A stretch of DNA of 64,000 bases, from NCBI RefSeq assembly GCF_001735805.1, contig NZ_CP017248.1, forward strand, positions 8,928,001-8,992,000, in the 5' to 3' direction. The notes beneath the pieces are model-generated. The model did no database searches. It was given only the letters and a program-made list of their open reading frames with translations, and was not told the origin of the DNA. Each line of letters opens with the position of its first letter. The stretch's first letter is position 1. The translations under genes were made by a program, and so were the position numbers. The stretch comes from Streptomyces fodineus (GTDB taxonomy: Bacteria > Actinomycetota > Actinomycetes > Streptomycetales > Streptomycetaceae). Positions 53,101 to 61,135 of this stretch are shown here, piece after piece.

Positions 53101-55240
53101 CGAACGCTCCTTCGCCAGGGCCGGCGCGCTCTGGAGCGACCTCGGCTACCCGGACGGCCACCCCCGGTGCCTGCTGGAGCAGGCCCGGTTCCTCGCCCGC
53201 GATGTGGGCGACCTGCGCCGGGCGGCGCACGCCCTGCAGCGGCTGCGGAGCGTGGACACCAGCGGGGAGCACGCCGTCGAGGCGGCCCTGCTCTGGCATG
53301 TGCTCGCCGGCCTGGGACACGAGGCACCGGACACCGACGCGCTCGACGTGCCGCTGCGCTCCCGCAAGGACCTGCTCGACGGGGGTGTGCCGGCCGTGCT
53401 CGCCGATCCCGGCCGCGCCACCGAACTGGCCGAGGCCCTGGCCGAGGTGCGGTCACCGGGGCACCGGCTGAGCGTGCTGGCCGGGCTGAGTCTGTGCGCC
53501 ACCCCCGAGCGTCCGGTTCCCGAACTCGACCTGCTCCGGCCGGTCTTCGCGCCGATGATCGAGGACGAGGCCGGCGACCTGGACCACCAGGTGCGGCTGG
53601 CCCTGCTCGCGGAGTTCGAGCGGGTCTGCGGGCGGCCGGAGACGGCGGCACGGCTGGTGGCCCGGGCCTGCTCGGCGCTGGCCGACACGGCCGGAGACGA
53701 CCCGTTGCCGAAGTGGATGTGGGCCCAGGCCCAGATCCGCTGCGGTGGCGCACCGGAACGCGAGCCCGGCCGGTCGCTGTACCGCCGGGCCGACAAGGCG
53801 CCGCCCCTGCTGCGCGCGACCGCCCACTGGCTCGTCGCCACGACCGAGCCGGACGTGACGGAGCGGCGAAGCCTGCTGCGCGCCGCCGCCGAGCCGCTCA
53901 GCCAGGTGCAACGGCCGTCGTTCTGGGCCTGGCGCATCCTGCGGTCCACCGCTTCGGTGACCGAGGACGCGCTGCTCGAACAGGCCGCTGCCGTGATGGC
54001 CGAGGCACTCGGGTACCCGGTTCGGGAACCGGCACCACGTTCCCTGTCCTCGACCGTCGTCCTGTCGTCGGCCCACGACGAGGTGTTCCGCGTGGATCCC
54101 GGGCGGCAGGGCGCCCTCGCCCCGATGCCCATGGCCCACTCCCTCGCCGTCGACTGGCAGGAGGCCGTGACCGCCCATATGCCGCTGCTGCACCACATGA
54201 CGCGAGCCATGACCCCCGTACGGGCCCTGCAGGTGCGGGCGGACGAGCCCTGGCTGCTCGCCTTCCCCTGGGAACTCCTCTTCCGGCACCGGCGTACGGC
54301 CCTGTACCGCACGCTGCCCCAGGCAGCGGAGATCGCGGACGTAAGGGCCGTACAGGCGGCCCTCAACAGCCGCTCGGAGACGAAGGTGCTCACCGACGGC
54401 GTCTGGGGCGCCTTCACCCTGACCGCCCTCAGGGTGGCCGCCGGGGTCTCGCCGCCGGGACTGGGTGCCCTGTCCATGGAGGCGGCCCTGGCGGCGTTGC
54501 AACTCGTCCAGGCGGCCCGCCGGCGGGCCCGGGAACGCACCGGCGCCAGGGCGGTGGTCGTCGCGTGCGACCCGCCCGCCGAGAACAGCTCCTTCGCGAC
54601 GTCCGGGTACGCCTACGCGCGCTCCGTGCTGCACGCCTACACCACCCGCGACGTCCTCGCCCGCGACGTCCGTTCGCCCGGCAGCCTGCCCAGGCTCAAG
54701 GAACCGCCGGATGTCCTCCACGTGAGCGCGCCGCTGCGCCTGCGCGGCGGCGCCACCCCCTGTTTCGACCTGTCCTTCGGGGAGCTGAGCCCCAGGGAGC
54801 GGCTCAGCCGGACGGCCACGGGAGCCGACCTCGATCCCGGCAGGCTGGTCGAATGGCTGCGGCAGTTCGAGCCGGGCACCCAGCCGCTGGTGGTGCTCGA
54901 TCCGCCCCGGCCGGCCTCGCAGGCGGACATCCCCCTGCAACTGGCCCTGCGCAACCTCTTCGCCGCGTCGCTGTTCTCCTCCGGATGCGCGCCCGCGGTG
55001 CTCGGCGTGGGCCTGCTGGGCAAGGGCAGGAACGCCCAGACGAACCTGGTGGCCCAGGCCGTCCGCGCGGAGACTCCGCTGCTGCGGCTGTACGAGGAAC
55101 TGTGCGGCCGCGCCCCCGTCTCGGGACTCGCCGACTGGGGGGAGGACGAGCTGGAGCGCCACTGCGTCTCGCTGTTCGCCAGCCCGGCCGCCCTGTACCT
55201 GTCGGACCCCGACCGCGGACGGGAGACGACGAGCGCGTGA
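50153..55240 (+). CDS. Giant STAND ATPase with TPR-like repeats and a catalytically dead CHAT domain
   Basis: 1695-residue protein. N-terminal helical domain of winged-helix look (about 1-200). NTPase with Walker A 'APGGRGKT' (about 238-245), Walker B 'LLVVDTTEE' (Asp about 364), sensor 'LRLILAGRYN' and a helical/winged region to about 600. Long alpha-helical repeats of TPR type (about 640-1320, e.g. 'ALLWHVLAGLGHEA'). The C-terminal region (about 1360-1690) follows the CHAT pattern ('LLAFPWELLF', then 'DVLHVSAPLR' at about 1520, 'PLVVLDPPRP' at about 1579), but the GH and N-A-C catalytic positions are Ala-Pro and Asp-Pro-Pro, so it is a pseudo-protease. It overlaps its neighbours by ATGA and GTGA. 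Likely sensor/scaffold that oligomerises with the active CHAT protein. Confidence 0.85.
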   Translation: MTDVLADITRRLAAGETLEAITRSLRPPQWSAVLRVCAVARTFDSALYRAVLGPVAAGGGPGRPPALNDLIHEGAVHPVGGVPGTYTLPDTDRAAYFLDWIMPGSGDALLAPELLDLERRIAAHHLESGDHAEAVRHLLLPDPEAALALFEQRFAEADERRDFAACQDLVDVLGDADRLPHAVPGIADLGIDRAGYVRARDHWAADYARSAQFLQPKGLTDDAEELLSGGRRVWHVYAPGGRGKTMLLRWLVARYCVPAPHDVPCARIDFDVVNPHTVGRHPWLLLLEIAEQFGRRLPGRVFESLSGYDVYRILLDRRPSAPAHDVAGAVDRLDTAAVEAELLAAFADRLNPALAGRSALLVVDTTEELLLHGHPEAERMLGMLATLLQRCPGLRLILAGRYNLRASIPKAFRAFPRGKVKHIVVRPFTKTQSRAYLTRVRGITDRRLVGVATDKAAGLPFHLALLADLVEQEPDITPEELTRCDGPLVRYLIERVVQRIDDRAVRWLLRYGVIPRRLHKKDVFTVMRSWLAQGITDRSQVDDPRRDDHHLRGRDDVFPFVTDEPTDEELERAWQRLLAYAAKSSWVSRHPGDDDTVVFHINVLAPMRLLVSDHPVFTELHRAFAAHFDALAEADSEQYGACLREATYHRFQAGDPGAVRWWRGQVLAANQRQDMELVRELCEEVLGEEYLEGGQPRLRTDGRPLISRTAVVHAHLGVAMGVMGSPGTALRALASPSDPAWSEVERHLAVVDRLIGESDEPIELGGADIWLRVLLLIGRGDLDKAARLIPSVPVTSLGAPARRTLELLLTVMRLQLDRPEAMETYLNWVSTARDKEDIGPLTDASTVLARVLQDHGRPDEAVALLLRLVTERGDLAGSPESLWNRAMLALVDAELRGVAPASALDRLQRIDLDVLTRAEEVDACLHTARAHQLLGRSRPAFEALDRAERVAQGIDDSTRYGCLAEIALHRGMLQGRLLAVDGAERSFARAGALWSDLGYPDGHPRCLLEQARFLARDVGDLRRAAHALQRLRSVDTSGEHAVEAALLWHVLAGLGHEAPDTDALDVPLRSRKDLLDGGVPAVLADPGRATELAEALAEVRSPGHRLSVLAGLSLCATPERPVPELDLLRPVFAPMIEDEAGDLDHQVRLALLAEFERVCGRPETAARLVARACSALADTAGDDPLPKWMWAQAQIRCGGAPEREPGRSLYRRADKAPPLLRATAHWLVATTEPDVTERRSLLRAAAEPLSQVQRPSFWAWRILRSTASVTEDALLEQAAAVMAEALGYPVREPAPRSLSSTVVLSSAHDEVFRVDPGRQGALAPMPMAHSLAVDWQEAVTAHMPLLHHMTRAMTPVRALQVRADEPWLLAFPWELLFRHRRTALYRTLPQAAEIADVRAVQAALNSRSETKVLTDGVWGAFTLTALRVAAGVSPPGLGALSMEAALAALQLVQAARRRARERTGARAVVVACDPPAENSSFATSGYAYARSVLHAYTTRDVLARDVRSPGSLPRLKEPPDVLHVSAPLRLRGGATPCFDLSFGELSPRERLSRTATGADLDPGRLVEWLRQFEPGTQPLVVLDPPRPASQADIPLQLALRNLFAASLFSSGCAPAVLGVGLLGKGRNAQTNLVAQAVRAETPLLRLYEELCGRAPVSGLADWGEDELERHCVSLFASPAALYLSDPDRGRETTSA

Positions 55241-56520
55241 GCGACACCACCACGGCCCACGGCCCGGCCGCCGACGCCGGACACCGGGCGCGCCGCGACG
55301 CCGAGGTGCGGCATCTGGTCGCCGGGCTGGAGGCGGAGCTGGCCGAGTGGACGCGGGCCGGCGCGGACGGGGGCCCGCTGGAGAAGCACCAGTCGCAGAT
55401 CGACAGCGCCGTCCGGGTCGTCGCGGGGGCCTTGGAGCGGCTGACCGAACTCACCCCGAACGAACGGCGGGAGAGGACTCCCGAGCTCGTCCTCGACCTC
55501 CACCACCTGTGGGACTTCTTCCGTACCAAGCTGCTGGTCCGGCACATTCCGCACCAACGGCGCTTTCTCGCGGTGGCCGACGAACTGGCGTGGGCCGTCT
55601 ACGACCCGGTGCGCCGGTCGGCCGCCGCCCACCTGGCGCTCAGGGAACCGCCGCTCACCTTCCTCGACCGCCATCCGGTGCCGTTCGCCGCCGCTCGGGG
55701 CAGCGCCTTCGAGGAACTGCTGCCCTCGGGGGCACAGCGCACCCTGGCCGGCCGCCGGGCGACCGCGCACCTGCCGTTCCCGGTGATCGGCATCCCCTGG
55801 TCGGCGAGTCATCACCTGCCCTCGGTGCTCGCCGTCGCACACGAGACGGGACACCACATCGAGGACGACTTCGCTCTCACCGCCGCGCTCGGCACCCGGC
55901 TGCGGGAGCGCGCGGGACTGCCCGCCGACCGGCTGGCCCAGTGGCAGGGCTGGGCGGGCGAGGTGTTCGCGGACCTGTGCGCGACGCTGGCGTGCGGCGA
56001 GGCGTACGTCCGGGCCCTGGAGGACGCCCTCGCCGCTCATCCCACCGCGGGGGACGGCACCGCCGGCTATCCGCCGCGGGCCCTCCGGGTGGGCGTGTGC
56101 CGGGCCGCGCTCCAGGCCGGACCGGCCGCACCGTCCTGCCGTACCGGGGAGGACGCGGAGGCGCACGCCGTGGTGGAGGCACTGATCGGCGAGGGATTCG
56201 AGGAACTCGGGGGAGCCGGCCTGAGGTCCCTGGTGGGTCTACGGCGACCGGCCGAGCTGACCGAGGCGAGCGCGCGGCTCGCCGCCGGGCTGCGTTCCAA
56301 GCGGAGCGACGTGCCGGGCGTGCTGGCCGCGGCGACCCTCGCCTTCGTCGCCGATCCCGACCGGTACGACCGGCAGAACGTGGGCGAACGCGCCCTGAAC
56401 GAAGTGCTCGCCCTCGTTCCCAGGGGCAGGCGCGCCGCCACGGCGACCGGCCCGCAACTCGCCGCCCGCGACAGTGCCGCCGGCCACGACCTGTTCGACC
56501 TGCTGCGGACCGCGCACTGA
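55237..56520 (+). CDS. Zinc metallopeptidase-like protein (HExxH), last gene of the CHAT operon
   Basis: 427-residue cytoplasmic protein. Helical N-terminal half (about 1-110) then a gluzincin-like core: HETGH at residues 202-206, and a second helix 'GWAGEVFADLCATLACG' whose Glu242 is a good third zinc ligand. GTG start overlaps the ATPase stop (GTGA). The last 150 residues are helical with no known family. Predicted protease that could mature or switch off other components, or act as a second effector. I do not know a named family for the whole protein. Confidence 0.78.
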   Translation: MSDTTTAHGPAADAGHRARRDAEVRHLVAGLEAELAEWTRAGADGGPLEKHQSQIDSAVRVVAGALERLTELTPNERRERTPELVLDLHHLWDFFRTKLLVRHIPHQRRFLAVADELAWAVYDPVRRSAAAHLALREPPLTFLDRHPVPFAAARGSAFEELLPSGAQRTLAGRRATAHLPFPVIGIPWSASHHLPSVLAVAHETGHHIEDDFALTAALGTRLRERAGLPADRLAQWQGWAGEVFADLCATLACGEAYVRALEDALAAHPTAGDGTAGYPPRALRVGVCRAALQAGPAAPSCRTGEDAEAHAVVEALIGEGFEELGGAGLRSLVGLRRPAELTEASARLAAGLRSKRSDVPGVLAAATLAFVADPDRYDRQNVGERALNEVLALVPRGRRAATATGPQLAARDSAAGHDLFDLLRTAH

Positions 56521-56536
56521 CCCGCCGCCGGCCAAG

Positions 56537-56557
56537 GGGCGCCCGCCGGTAGCGCCC
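56537..56557 (+). terminator. Candidate terminator of the CHAT operon
   Basis: GGGCGC (56537-56542) and GCGCCC (56552-56557) pair around a 9-nt loop, 16 nt after the metallopeptidase stop. Modest stem. Confidence 0.55.
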
Positions 56558-56614
56558 AGGGCCGGTGCGATATTCACCGGCGCAGGAGCCGGCGCTTGTG
56601 CGAGACTCCGCCGA

Positions 56615-57520
56615 ATGACCGCTGAAACGATCACCGCGGACACCTCCGGCACCTTCAAGCTCGGCGACCTCCCCGTCCACCGCATCGGCCTCGGAGCCAT
56701 GCGGCTGACGGGCAGCGCCGCCTTCCACCTCGGCACGCCCAGCGACCGCGCACGCTCGATCGCCGTGCTGCGCCGGGCCGTCGAACTCGGCGTGAACCAC
56801 ATCGACACCGCCGCCTTCTACTTCTCCGCCACACGCTCCGCCAACGAACTGATCAACACCGCCCTCGCCCCCTACGCCGACGACCTCGTCATCGCCGCCA
56901 AGGTCGGCCCCTTCCGCGACTACTACGGCGAATGGGGCACCTCGGCCCGCCCCGACCAGCTGCGCGGCCATGTCGAGGAGAACCTGCGCCAGCTCGGCCG
57001 CGACCACCTCGACGTGGTCTACCTGCGCCGGATGAGCCAGGACTCGATCGCCGAGCACTTCGGCGCGCTCGCCGAGCTGCGCGAGGCCGGCCTGATCCGG
57101 CACCTCGGCATCTCCGACGTCCGGCCCCACCACCTCGCCGAGGCGCTGGAGATCGCCCCGGTGGTCTCCGTACAGAACCGGTTCGCCCTGGACCGCCCCG
57201 ACCCGGTCGGCGACGAGATGCTGCGTCTGTGCGGCGCGCACGGCATCGCGTTCGTGCCGTTCTTCGCCGTCGCGGGCGATGCCGGCCCGCAGGCGGCGGC
57301 GGACACCCACGACGACACCGTGCGCGACATCGCCACGGCCCACGGCGTGAGTCCCGCCCAGATCCGCATCGCCTGGACCCTGCACCAGGGCCCGCACGTC
57401 CTCGCCATCCCCGGCACCGGCAACCCCGACCACGTCGCCGAGAACGTCGCCGCGGGCGCCGTACGCCTCACCGCGGACGAACTGGCACGACTGGACGCCC
57501 TGCACACTTCGGCGAGTTGA
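56615..57520 (+). CDS. Aldo/keto reductase
   Basis: 301-residue NADPH-dependent TIM-barrel reductase. 'HRIGLGAMRLTG' opens the barrel, 'VNHIDTAAFYF' holds the catalytic Asp and Tyr, 'VIAAKVG' the Lys, and 'RDHLDVVYLRRM' replaces the usual His with Arg, as in several actinobacterial members. 'IAIPGTGNPDHVAENV' binds the cofactor. ATG 56615 is chosen over an upstream in-frame reading. It is separated from the CHAT operon by a hairpin and 94 nt, so it is probably not part of it. Confidence 0.9.
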   Translation: MTAETITADTSGTFKLGDLPVHRIGLGAMRLTGSAAFHLGTPSDRARSIAVLRRAVELGVNHIDTAAFYFSATRSANELINTALAPYADDLVIAAKVGPFRDYYGEWGTSARPDQLRGHVEENLRQLGRDHLDVVYLRRMSQDSIAEHFGALAELREAGLIRHLGISDVRPHHLAEALEIAPVVSVQNRFALDRPDPVGDEMLRLCGAHGIAFVPFFAVAGDAGPQAAADTHDDTVRDIATAHGVSPAQIRIAWTLHQGPHVLAIPGTGNPDHVAENVAAGAVRLTADELARLDALHTSAS

Positions 57521-57582
57521 GGCGCGCGGCTGCCGTCGCAGGGTCCCTTCTCCGGCCCCGCCCGAACTGTCAGAATGCCGAC

Positions 57583-59085
57583 ATGCACACTCGGGGGGAT
57601 GCGCAGCCGTGCCTGCGGCCGTTCGCGGCGGGGCCGGTCGGGGGGGTCGCGGCCGCGGCCGCGACGTTACTGATCGCACTGTCGGGCCGCTACGGCTTCC
57701 ACCGCGACGAGCTGTACTTCCTGCTCGCCGGCCGGCACCCGGCCTGGGGCTACCCGGACCAGCCACCCCTCACCCCGCTGCTGGCCAGGCTCGGCGCGGA
57801 GCTCTTCGGCTCCACCCCGACCGGCGTGCGGATCCTGCCCGCGCTGCTCACCGCGGTCACGATCACGCTCACCGCGCTGATCGCACGAGAGCTGGGCGCC
57901 GGACGCGGCGGGCAGATACTCGCGGCAGGAGCCGCGGCCTGCTCGGGCTACACGCTGGGAATCGGCCACCTGCTTTCCACCGCGACCTTCGACCTGACGG
58001 TCTGGCTGGCGATCATCCTGCTGACGCTCCGACTGCTGCGCACGGGCGAATTCCGCTGGTGGCCCGCGCTGGGAGCGTTGGTTGGGATCGCGCTGCTGAA
58101 CAAGCTGCTGGTGCTGGGGCTGTTGCCGGCCCTGGCGTTGGGCGCGCTGACGGCCGGACCGCGCGGCTTCTTCGTACCGCGTCCACGCGCGCTGCTGGGC
58201 CCGCTGACCGCCCTCCTCGCCGCGCTGCCCTTCGCGATCCCGACCCTGTGGTGGCAGGCCGTCCGCGGGTGGCCCGAGCTGACGGTGGCTCACGGAATCA
58301 GCGCCGATGTCGGAATCGGCGGGCGCCTGCTCGCCCTGCCGATGCAACTGCTCCAGTTCTCCCCGGTGCTGGCACCCCTGTGGCTGACCGGGCTGAGCCG
58401 GCTGCTGCGCCGACCGGAGCTGCGCTGGGCCCGACCGGTCGCGGTGGCCTGGATGGTGCTGTGCCTGCTGGTGCTGGCCGGCGGCGGCAAGGGGTACTAC
58501 CCGATTCCGCTGCTGTACGCGATCAGCGCCGCCGGCTGCGAGCCCTACGCCCACTGGATCCGCGAGCACCGCGCCAAGCTGGCAGGCGGACTGCTCGCGG
58601 CCCTGCTCACCAGCGCCCTGGCCGCCCTGCCGGTGCTGCCCGCATCGGCGCTGACCGTGCCGATGGCCGTCGACCCCGACCTCGGCGAGGAGGTCGGCTG
58701 GCCGCAGCTCGCACGCGCCACCGCCACCGGCTGGGAGGCGATCCCCGCCGACCAGCGGGCCACCGCCGTGCTGCTGACCGCGAACTACGGCGAGGCCGGG
58801 GCCATCGCACGGTACGGGCCCCCGCTCGGCCTGCCCGCACCGTACTCCGGCCACATGGGCCTGCACGCCTGGGGCCCGCCGCCGGCCACCGCCACCGGTC
58901 CGGTGCTGATCGTCCACCCGGCGGACGATCCCGAGATGGAGCAGCACTTCACCGCCTGCCACACGGTGGCGCGCGTCGACAACGGGCACGGCACCGCGAA
59001 CCAGGAGCAGCACGCGGCCGTCGTACTCTGCGCAGGGCCGGACCGGCCATGGGCCGTGCTCTGGCCGCTGCTGCGCCGGTACTGA
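57583..59085 (+). CDS. GT39/ArnT-like membrane glycosyltransferase
   Basis: 500-residue protein with about 10 transmembrane helices. The first outer loop has 'YGFHRDELYFLLAGRHPAWG', the acidic D-E motif of family 39 (GT-C) transferases that use polyprenyl-phosphate sugars, and 'PDQPPLTPLLARLG' follows. The C-terminal soluble domain (about 365-500) contains 'TANYGEAGAIARYG'. Predicted to transfer a sugar to a lipid, protein or wall polymer on the outer membrane face. The substrate is open. Its end is convergent with the HxlR regulator. Confidence 0.82.
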   Translation: MHTRGDAQPCLRPFAAGPVGGVAAAAATLLIALSGRYGFHRDELYFLLAGRHPAWGYPDQPPLTPLLARLGAELFGSTPTGVRILPALLTAVTITLTALIARELGAGRGGQILAAGAAACSGYTLGIGHLLSTATFDLTVWLAIILLTLRLLRTGEFRWWPALGALVGIALLNKLLVLGLLPALALGALTAGPRGFFVPRPRALLGPLTALLAALPFAIPTLWWQAVRGWPELTVAHGISADVGIGGRLLALPMQLLQFSPVLAPLWLTGLSRLLRRPELRWARPVAVAWMVLCLLVLAGGGKGYYPIPLLYAISAAGCEPYAHWIREHRAKLAGGLLAALLTSALAALPVLPASALTVPMAVDPDLGEEVGWPQLARATATGWEAIPADQRATAVLLTANYGEAGAIARYGPPLGLPAPYSGHMGLHAWGPPPATATGPVLIVHPADDPEMEQHFTACHTVARVDNGHGTANQEQHAAVVLCAGPDRPWAVLWPLLRRY

Positions 59086-59136
59086 ACACCCAGGTTCCGC
59101 TGCGCGTTCACCCGTACCTGGTCGGCCACGACCACG

Positions 59137-59508
59137 CTATCCCGCGCCGCGCGGCGACAGTTGCCGTGTAATCCGGTCGAGCAGCTCCGCCAGCGGCTCG
59201 CCGACGTCCCGCCCGAACTCGGTCAGCCCGTAGGTGACTTGGGGCGGGGTCGTCGGCTCGACCTCCCGCCAGACCAGGCCGTCCTGGACCAGCGCGCGCA
59301 GGGTCTGGGCGAGCATCTTCTCGCTGATGCCCTGGATGCTCTCGCGCAGTTCGTAGAACCGGAGGGCATTGCTCCGCAAGGAGATCAACACCCAGACGCC
59401 CCACCTGCTGGTCACGTGGTCGACGACACCGCGCGCGGGGCAGTCGGTGTGAAACACCTCATACCGCTCCCCGACCTCGGCCCGTATGAACTGCGCGCCT
59501 CCCGTCAT
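59137..59508 (-). CDS. HxlR-family winged-helix regulator
   Basis: 123-residue DNA-binding protein. 'DCPARGVVDHVTSRWGVWVL' (about 22-41) carries the conserved N-terminal Cys used for redox sensing in HypR/QorR-type members. 'FYELRESIQGISEKMLAQTLRALVQDGLV' is the recognition helix region, 'TYGLTEFGRDV' the wing. It is divergent from an NAD(P)-binding oxidoreductase with a half-site cluster between them, the standard arrangement of a redox-responsive repressor and its target. No purine-rich site before ATG, so the mRNA may be leaderless. Confidence 0.92.
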   Translation of the reverse strand: MTGGAQFIRAEVGERYEVFHTDCPARGVVDHVTSRWGVWVLISLRSNALRFYELRESIQGISEKMLAQTLRALVQDGLVWREVEPTTPPQVTYGLTEFGRDVGEPLAELLDRITRQLSPRGAG

Positions 59509-59516
59509 GTGAGGAG

Positions 59517-59540
59517 CTTACCTGAAGGTATGTCCTTACC
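59517..59540. promoter_or_regulatory. HxlR operator cluster CTTACC / GGTATG / CTTACC
   Basis: Direct CTTACC half-sites at 59517 and 59535 (18 bp apart) flank an inverted GGTATG at 59527. The first pair forms the perfect palindrome TACCTGAAGGTA at 59519-59530. The 95-bp gap holds both start sites, so binding would control both genes. Confidence 0.75.
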
Positions 59541-59603
59541 AAAAGTTAGCCCAGCTCCTAGCGTCAAGGCAGGCCACAGAGCGCATCGGACAAGGAGCTG
59601 ATC

Positions 59604-60443
59604 ATGATCGTGGTGACCGGGGCTACCGGGAATGTGGGCCGGCCGTTGACGCGGGCGCTGGCCGCGGCGGGCCGGCAGGTGACGGCGGTGTCACGGCACG
59701 CGGCGCCGGCGCCGGAGGGCGGCCGTCATGTGCCGGCCGACCTGTCCGAGCCTGCCGGCCTCGAGCCCGTGCTGGCCGGGGCGAAGGCGCTGTTCCTGCT
59801 GCTGTCCGGCGACATGCACGCCACCGGAGCCGGACCGGCCGGCATCATCGGCCAAGCCGCGGCCGGCGGGGTCCGCCGGATCGTCCTGCTCTCCTCGCAG
59901 GGCGTGGCGACCAGGCCCTCCGGCCCGACGCGGATCGCGCTGCGCGCGGTGGAGGACGTGCTGCGGGAGTCCGGCCTGGACTGGGTCATCCTGCGGCCGG
60001 GCGGCTTCGCCTCCAACGCCCTGTGGTGGGCCGAGTCCGTCCGCGCGCGGCGGGTCGTCGCCGCGCCCTTCGGCGACGTCGGGGTGCCGCTCATCGACCC
60101 GGCGGACATCGCCGAGGTCGCGGCGGCCTGCCTGCTGGATGACCGGCACACCGGCGGCGTGTACGAGCTGACCGGCCCGGAGGTGATCACGCCGCGCCGG
60201 CAGGCGGAGGCCATCGCCGCCGCGCTGGGCTCGCCCGTGCGGTTTCACGAGCTCACCCGCGAAGAGGCCAAGGCCGCCATGGCCCAGAGCATGCCGGCGG
60301 AACTCGCCGAGGACACCCTGACCATCCTCGGTGCGCCGAGCCCGGCCGAGCTGCGCGTCAGCCCGGACGTACAGCGGGTCCTCGGCCGCCCCCCGCGCCC
60401 GTTCGCCGACTGGGCCGCCCGTCATGTCGCCGCGTTCCGCTGA
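59604..60443 (+). CDS. NmrA-like/QorB-like NAD(P)H-binding oxidoreductase
   Basis: 279-residue atypical SDR protein. 'IVVTGATGNVGRPL' (residues 2-15) is the nucleotide-binding Gly motif, 'RRIVLLSSQGVATRP' the substrate strand, 'DWVILRPGGFASNALWW' typical of NmrA/QorB-type quinone or NADPH sensors. AAGGAG 7 nt before ATG. Regulated by the divergent HxlR protein by all appearances. Reaction probably NAD(P)H-dependent quinone or ketone reduction; unproven. Confidence 0.9.
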   Translation: MIVVTGATGNVGRPLTRALAAAGRQVTAVSRHAAPAPEGGRHVPADLSEPAGLEPVLAGAKALFLLLSGDMHATGAGPAGIIGQAAAGGVRRIVLLSSQGVATRPSGPTRIALRAVEDVLRESGLDWVILRPGGFASNALWWAESVRARRVVAAPFGDVGVPLIDPADIAEVAAACLLDDRHTGGVYELTGPEVITPRRQAEAIAAALGSPVRFHELTREEAKAAMAQSMPAELAEDTLTILGAPSPAELRVSPDVQRVLGRPPRPFADWAARHVAAFR

Positions 60444-60754
60444 GACCGGTCGGCGCCGCTGGAACCGCCCGGCGCGCTCGGCGATCCAGTGCTGATAGCT
60501 GACAGTCGAGGAACGGGCGGCGGGCGGTAGGGCGGGTGTCCCAGCGGTGAGTACGGCGGGCCGCCCGGCACACTCCGGCGAAGCCGCCGCCTCCGGCCGC
60601 CGCCCCGGGGCCCAGGGTCCCTGGGCGGCGGCCCCCGGCAAAACGGCCCTCCCATAATGGGGGAGCGGGTGCACAGCCGTACGAAGGCGGGGTTGACTAC
60701 TATCGTGTAGACGGTCGCCCGGGCCGCAGACGATGACGGGGTGAGGAACGTTCC
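60444..60754. other. Intergenic region with two hairpins and the BlaI promoter
   Basis: 311 bp without a gene. GCCCAGG-gtc-CCTGGGC at 60610-60626, extended by outer CGCC/GGCG arms, is a likely terminator. A second inverted repeat, CTCCCA-taa-TGGGGGAG, lies near 60649-60666. The last 60 bp hold the BlaI-type operator. I see no coding sequence. Confidence 0.6.
60697..60710. promoter_or_regulatory. BlaI-type operator CTAC-N6-GTAG
   Basis: CTACTATCGTGTAG overlaps TTGACT (60693-60698), a plausible -35. The arms match the TAC/GTA dyads bound by BlaI/MecI repressors of actinobacteria. It is 45 bp before the BlaI-family gene. Confidence 0.7.
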
Positions 60755-61135
60755 ATGACCGAGGCCAAGGACGAGCGCCGGCCGGCCGGTGAACTCGAAG
60801 CGAGCGTCATGGCCGCACTCTGGGCCGCCGACGCGCCCCAGACACCCGGTCAGGTCCAGCGGAGCCTCGGCGCGGACCTGGCCCGTACCACGGTGACCAC
60901 GATCCTCACCCGCCTGCACGACAAGGGCGTCGTGGTGCGGCACCGCCAGGGCCGCGGCTACGCCTACCTCCCGGTCCAGGACGTCCAGGACGCCCACGGC
61001 CTCACCGCCCGCCGGATGCACAGCGAACTGGACCGGGACACCGACCGCGAGACCGTTCTCGCCCGCTTCGTCGCCCAGCTCAGCCCCGACGACGAACGCA
61101 TCCTGCGCGACCTGCTCGAATCCGAAGAACGATGA
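60755..61135 (+). CDS. BlaI/MecI/CopY-family repressor
   Basis: 126-residue winged-helix repressor: 'AGELEASVMAALWAADAPQTPGQVQRSL' and 'LARTTVTTILTRLHDKGVVVRHRQGRGYAYLP' are family signatures. A C-terminal dimer helix 'FVAQLSPDDERILRDLL' follows; this is where BlaR1-type proteases cut. ATGA overlap with the M56 protease gene. A cluster of these pairs is common in Streptomyces, usually not for beta-lactams only. Confidence 0.93.
   Translation: MTEAKDERRPAGELEASVMAALWAADAPQTPGQVQRSLGADLARTTVTTILTRLHDKGVVVRHRQGRGYAYLPVQDVQDAHGLTARRMHSELDRDTDRETVLARFVAQLSPDDERILRDLLESEER

Noticed and set aside
52132..55236. Long upstream extension of the metallopeptidase frame
   Set aside because: It lies wholly inside the STAND ATPase gene in another frame; the GTG at 55237 overlapping the ATPase stop is the natural start.
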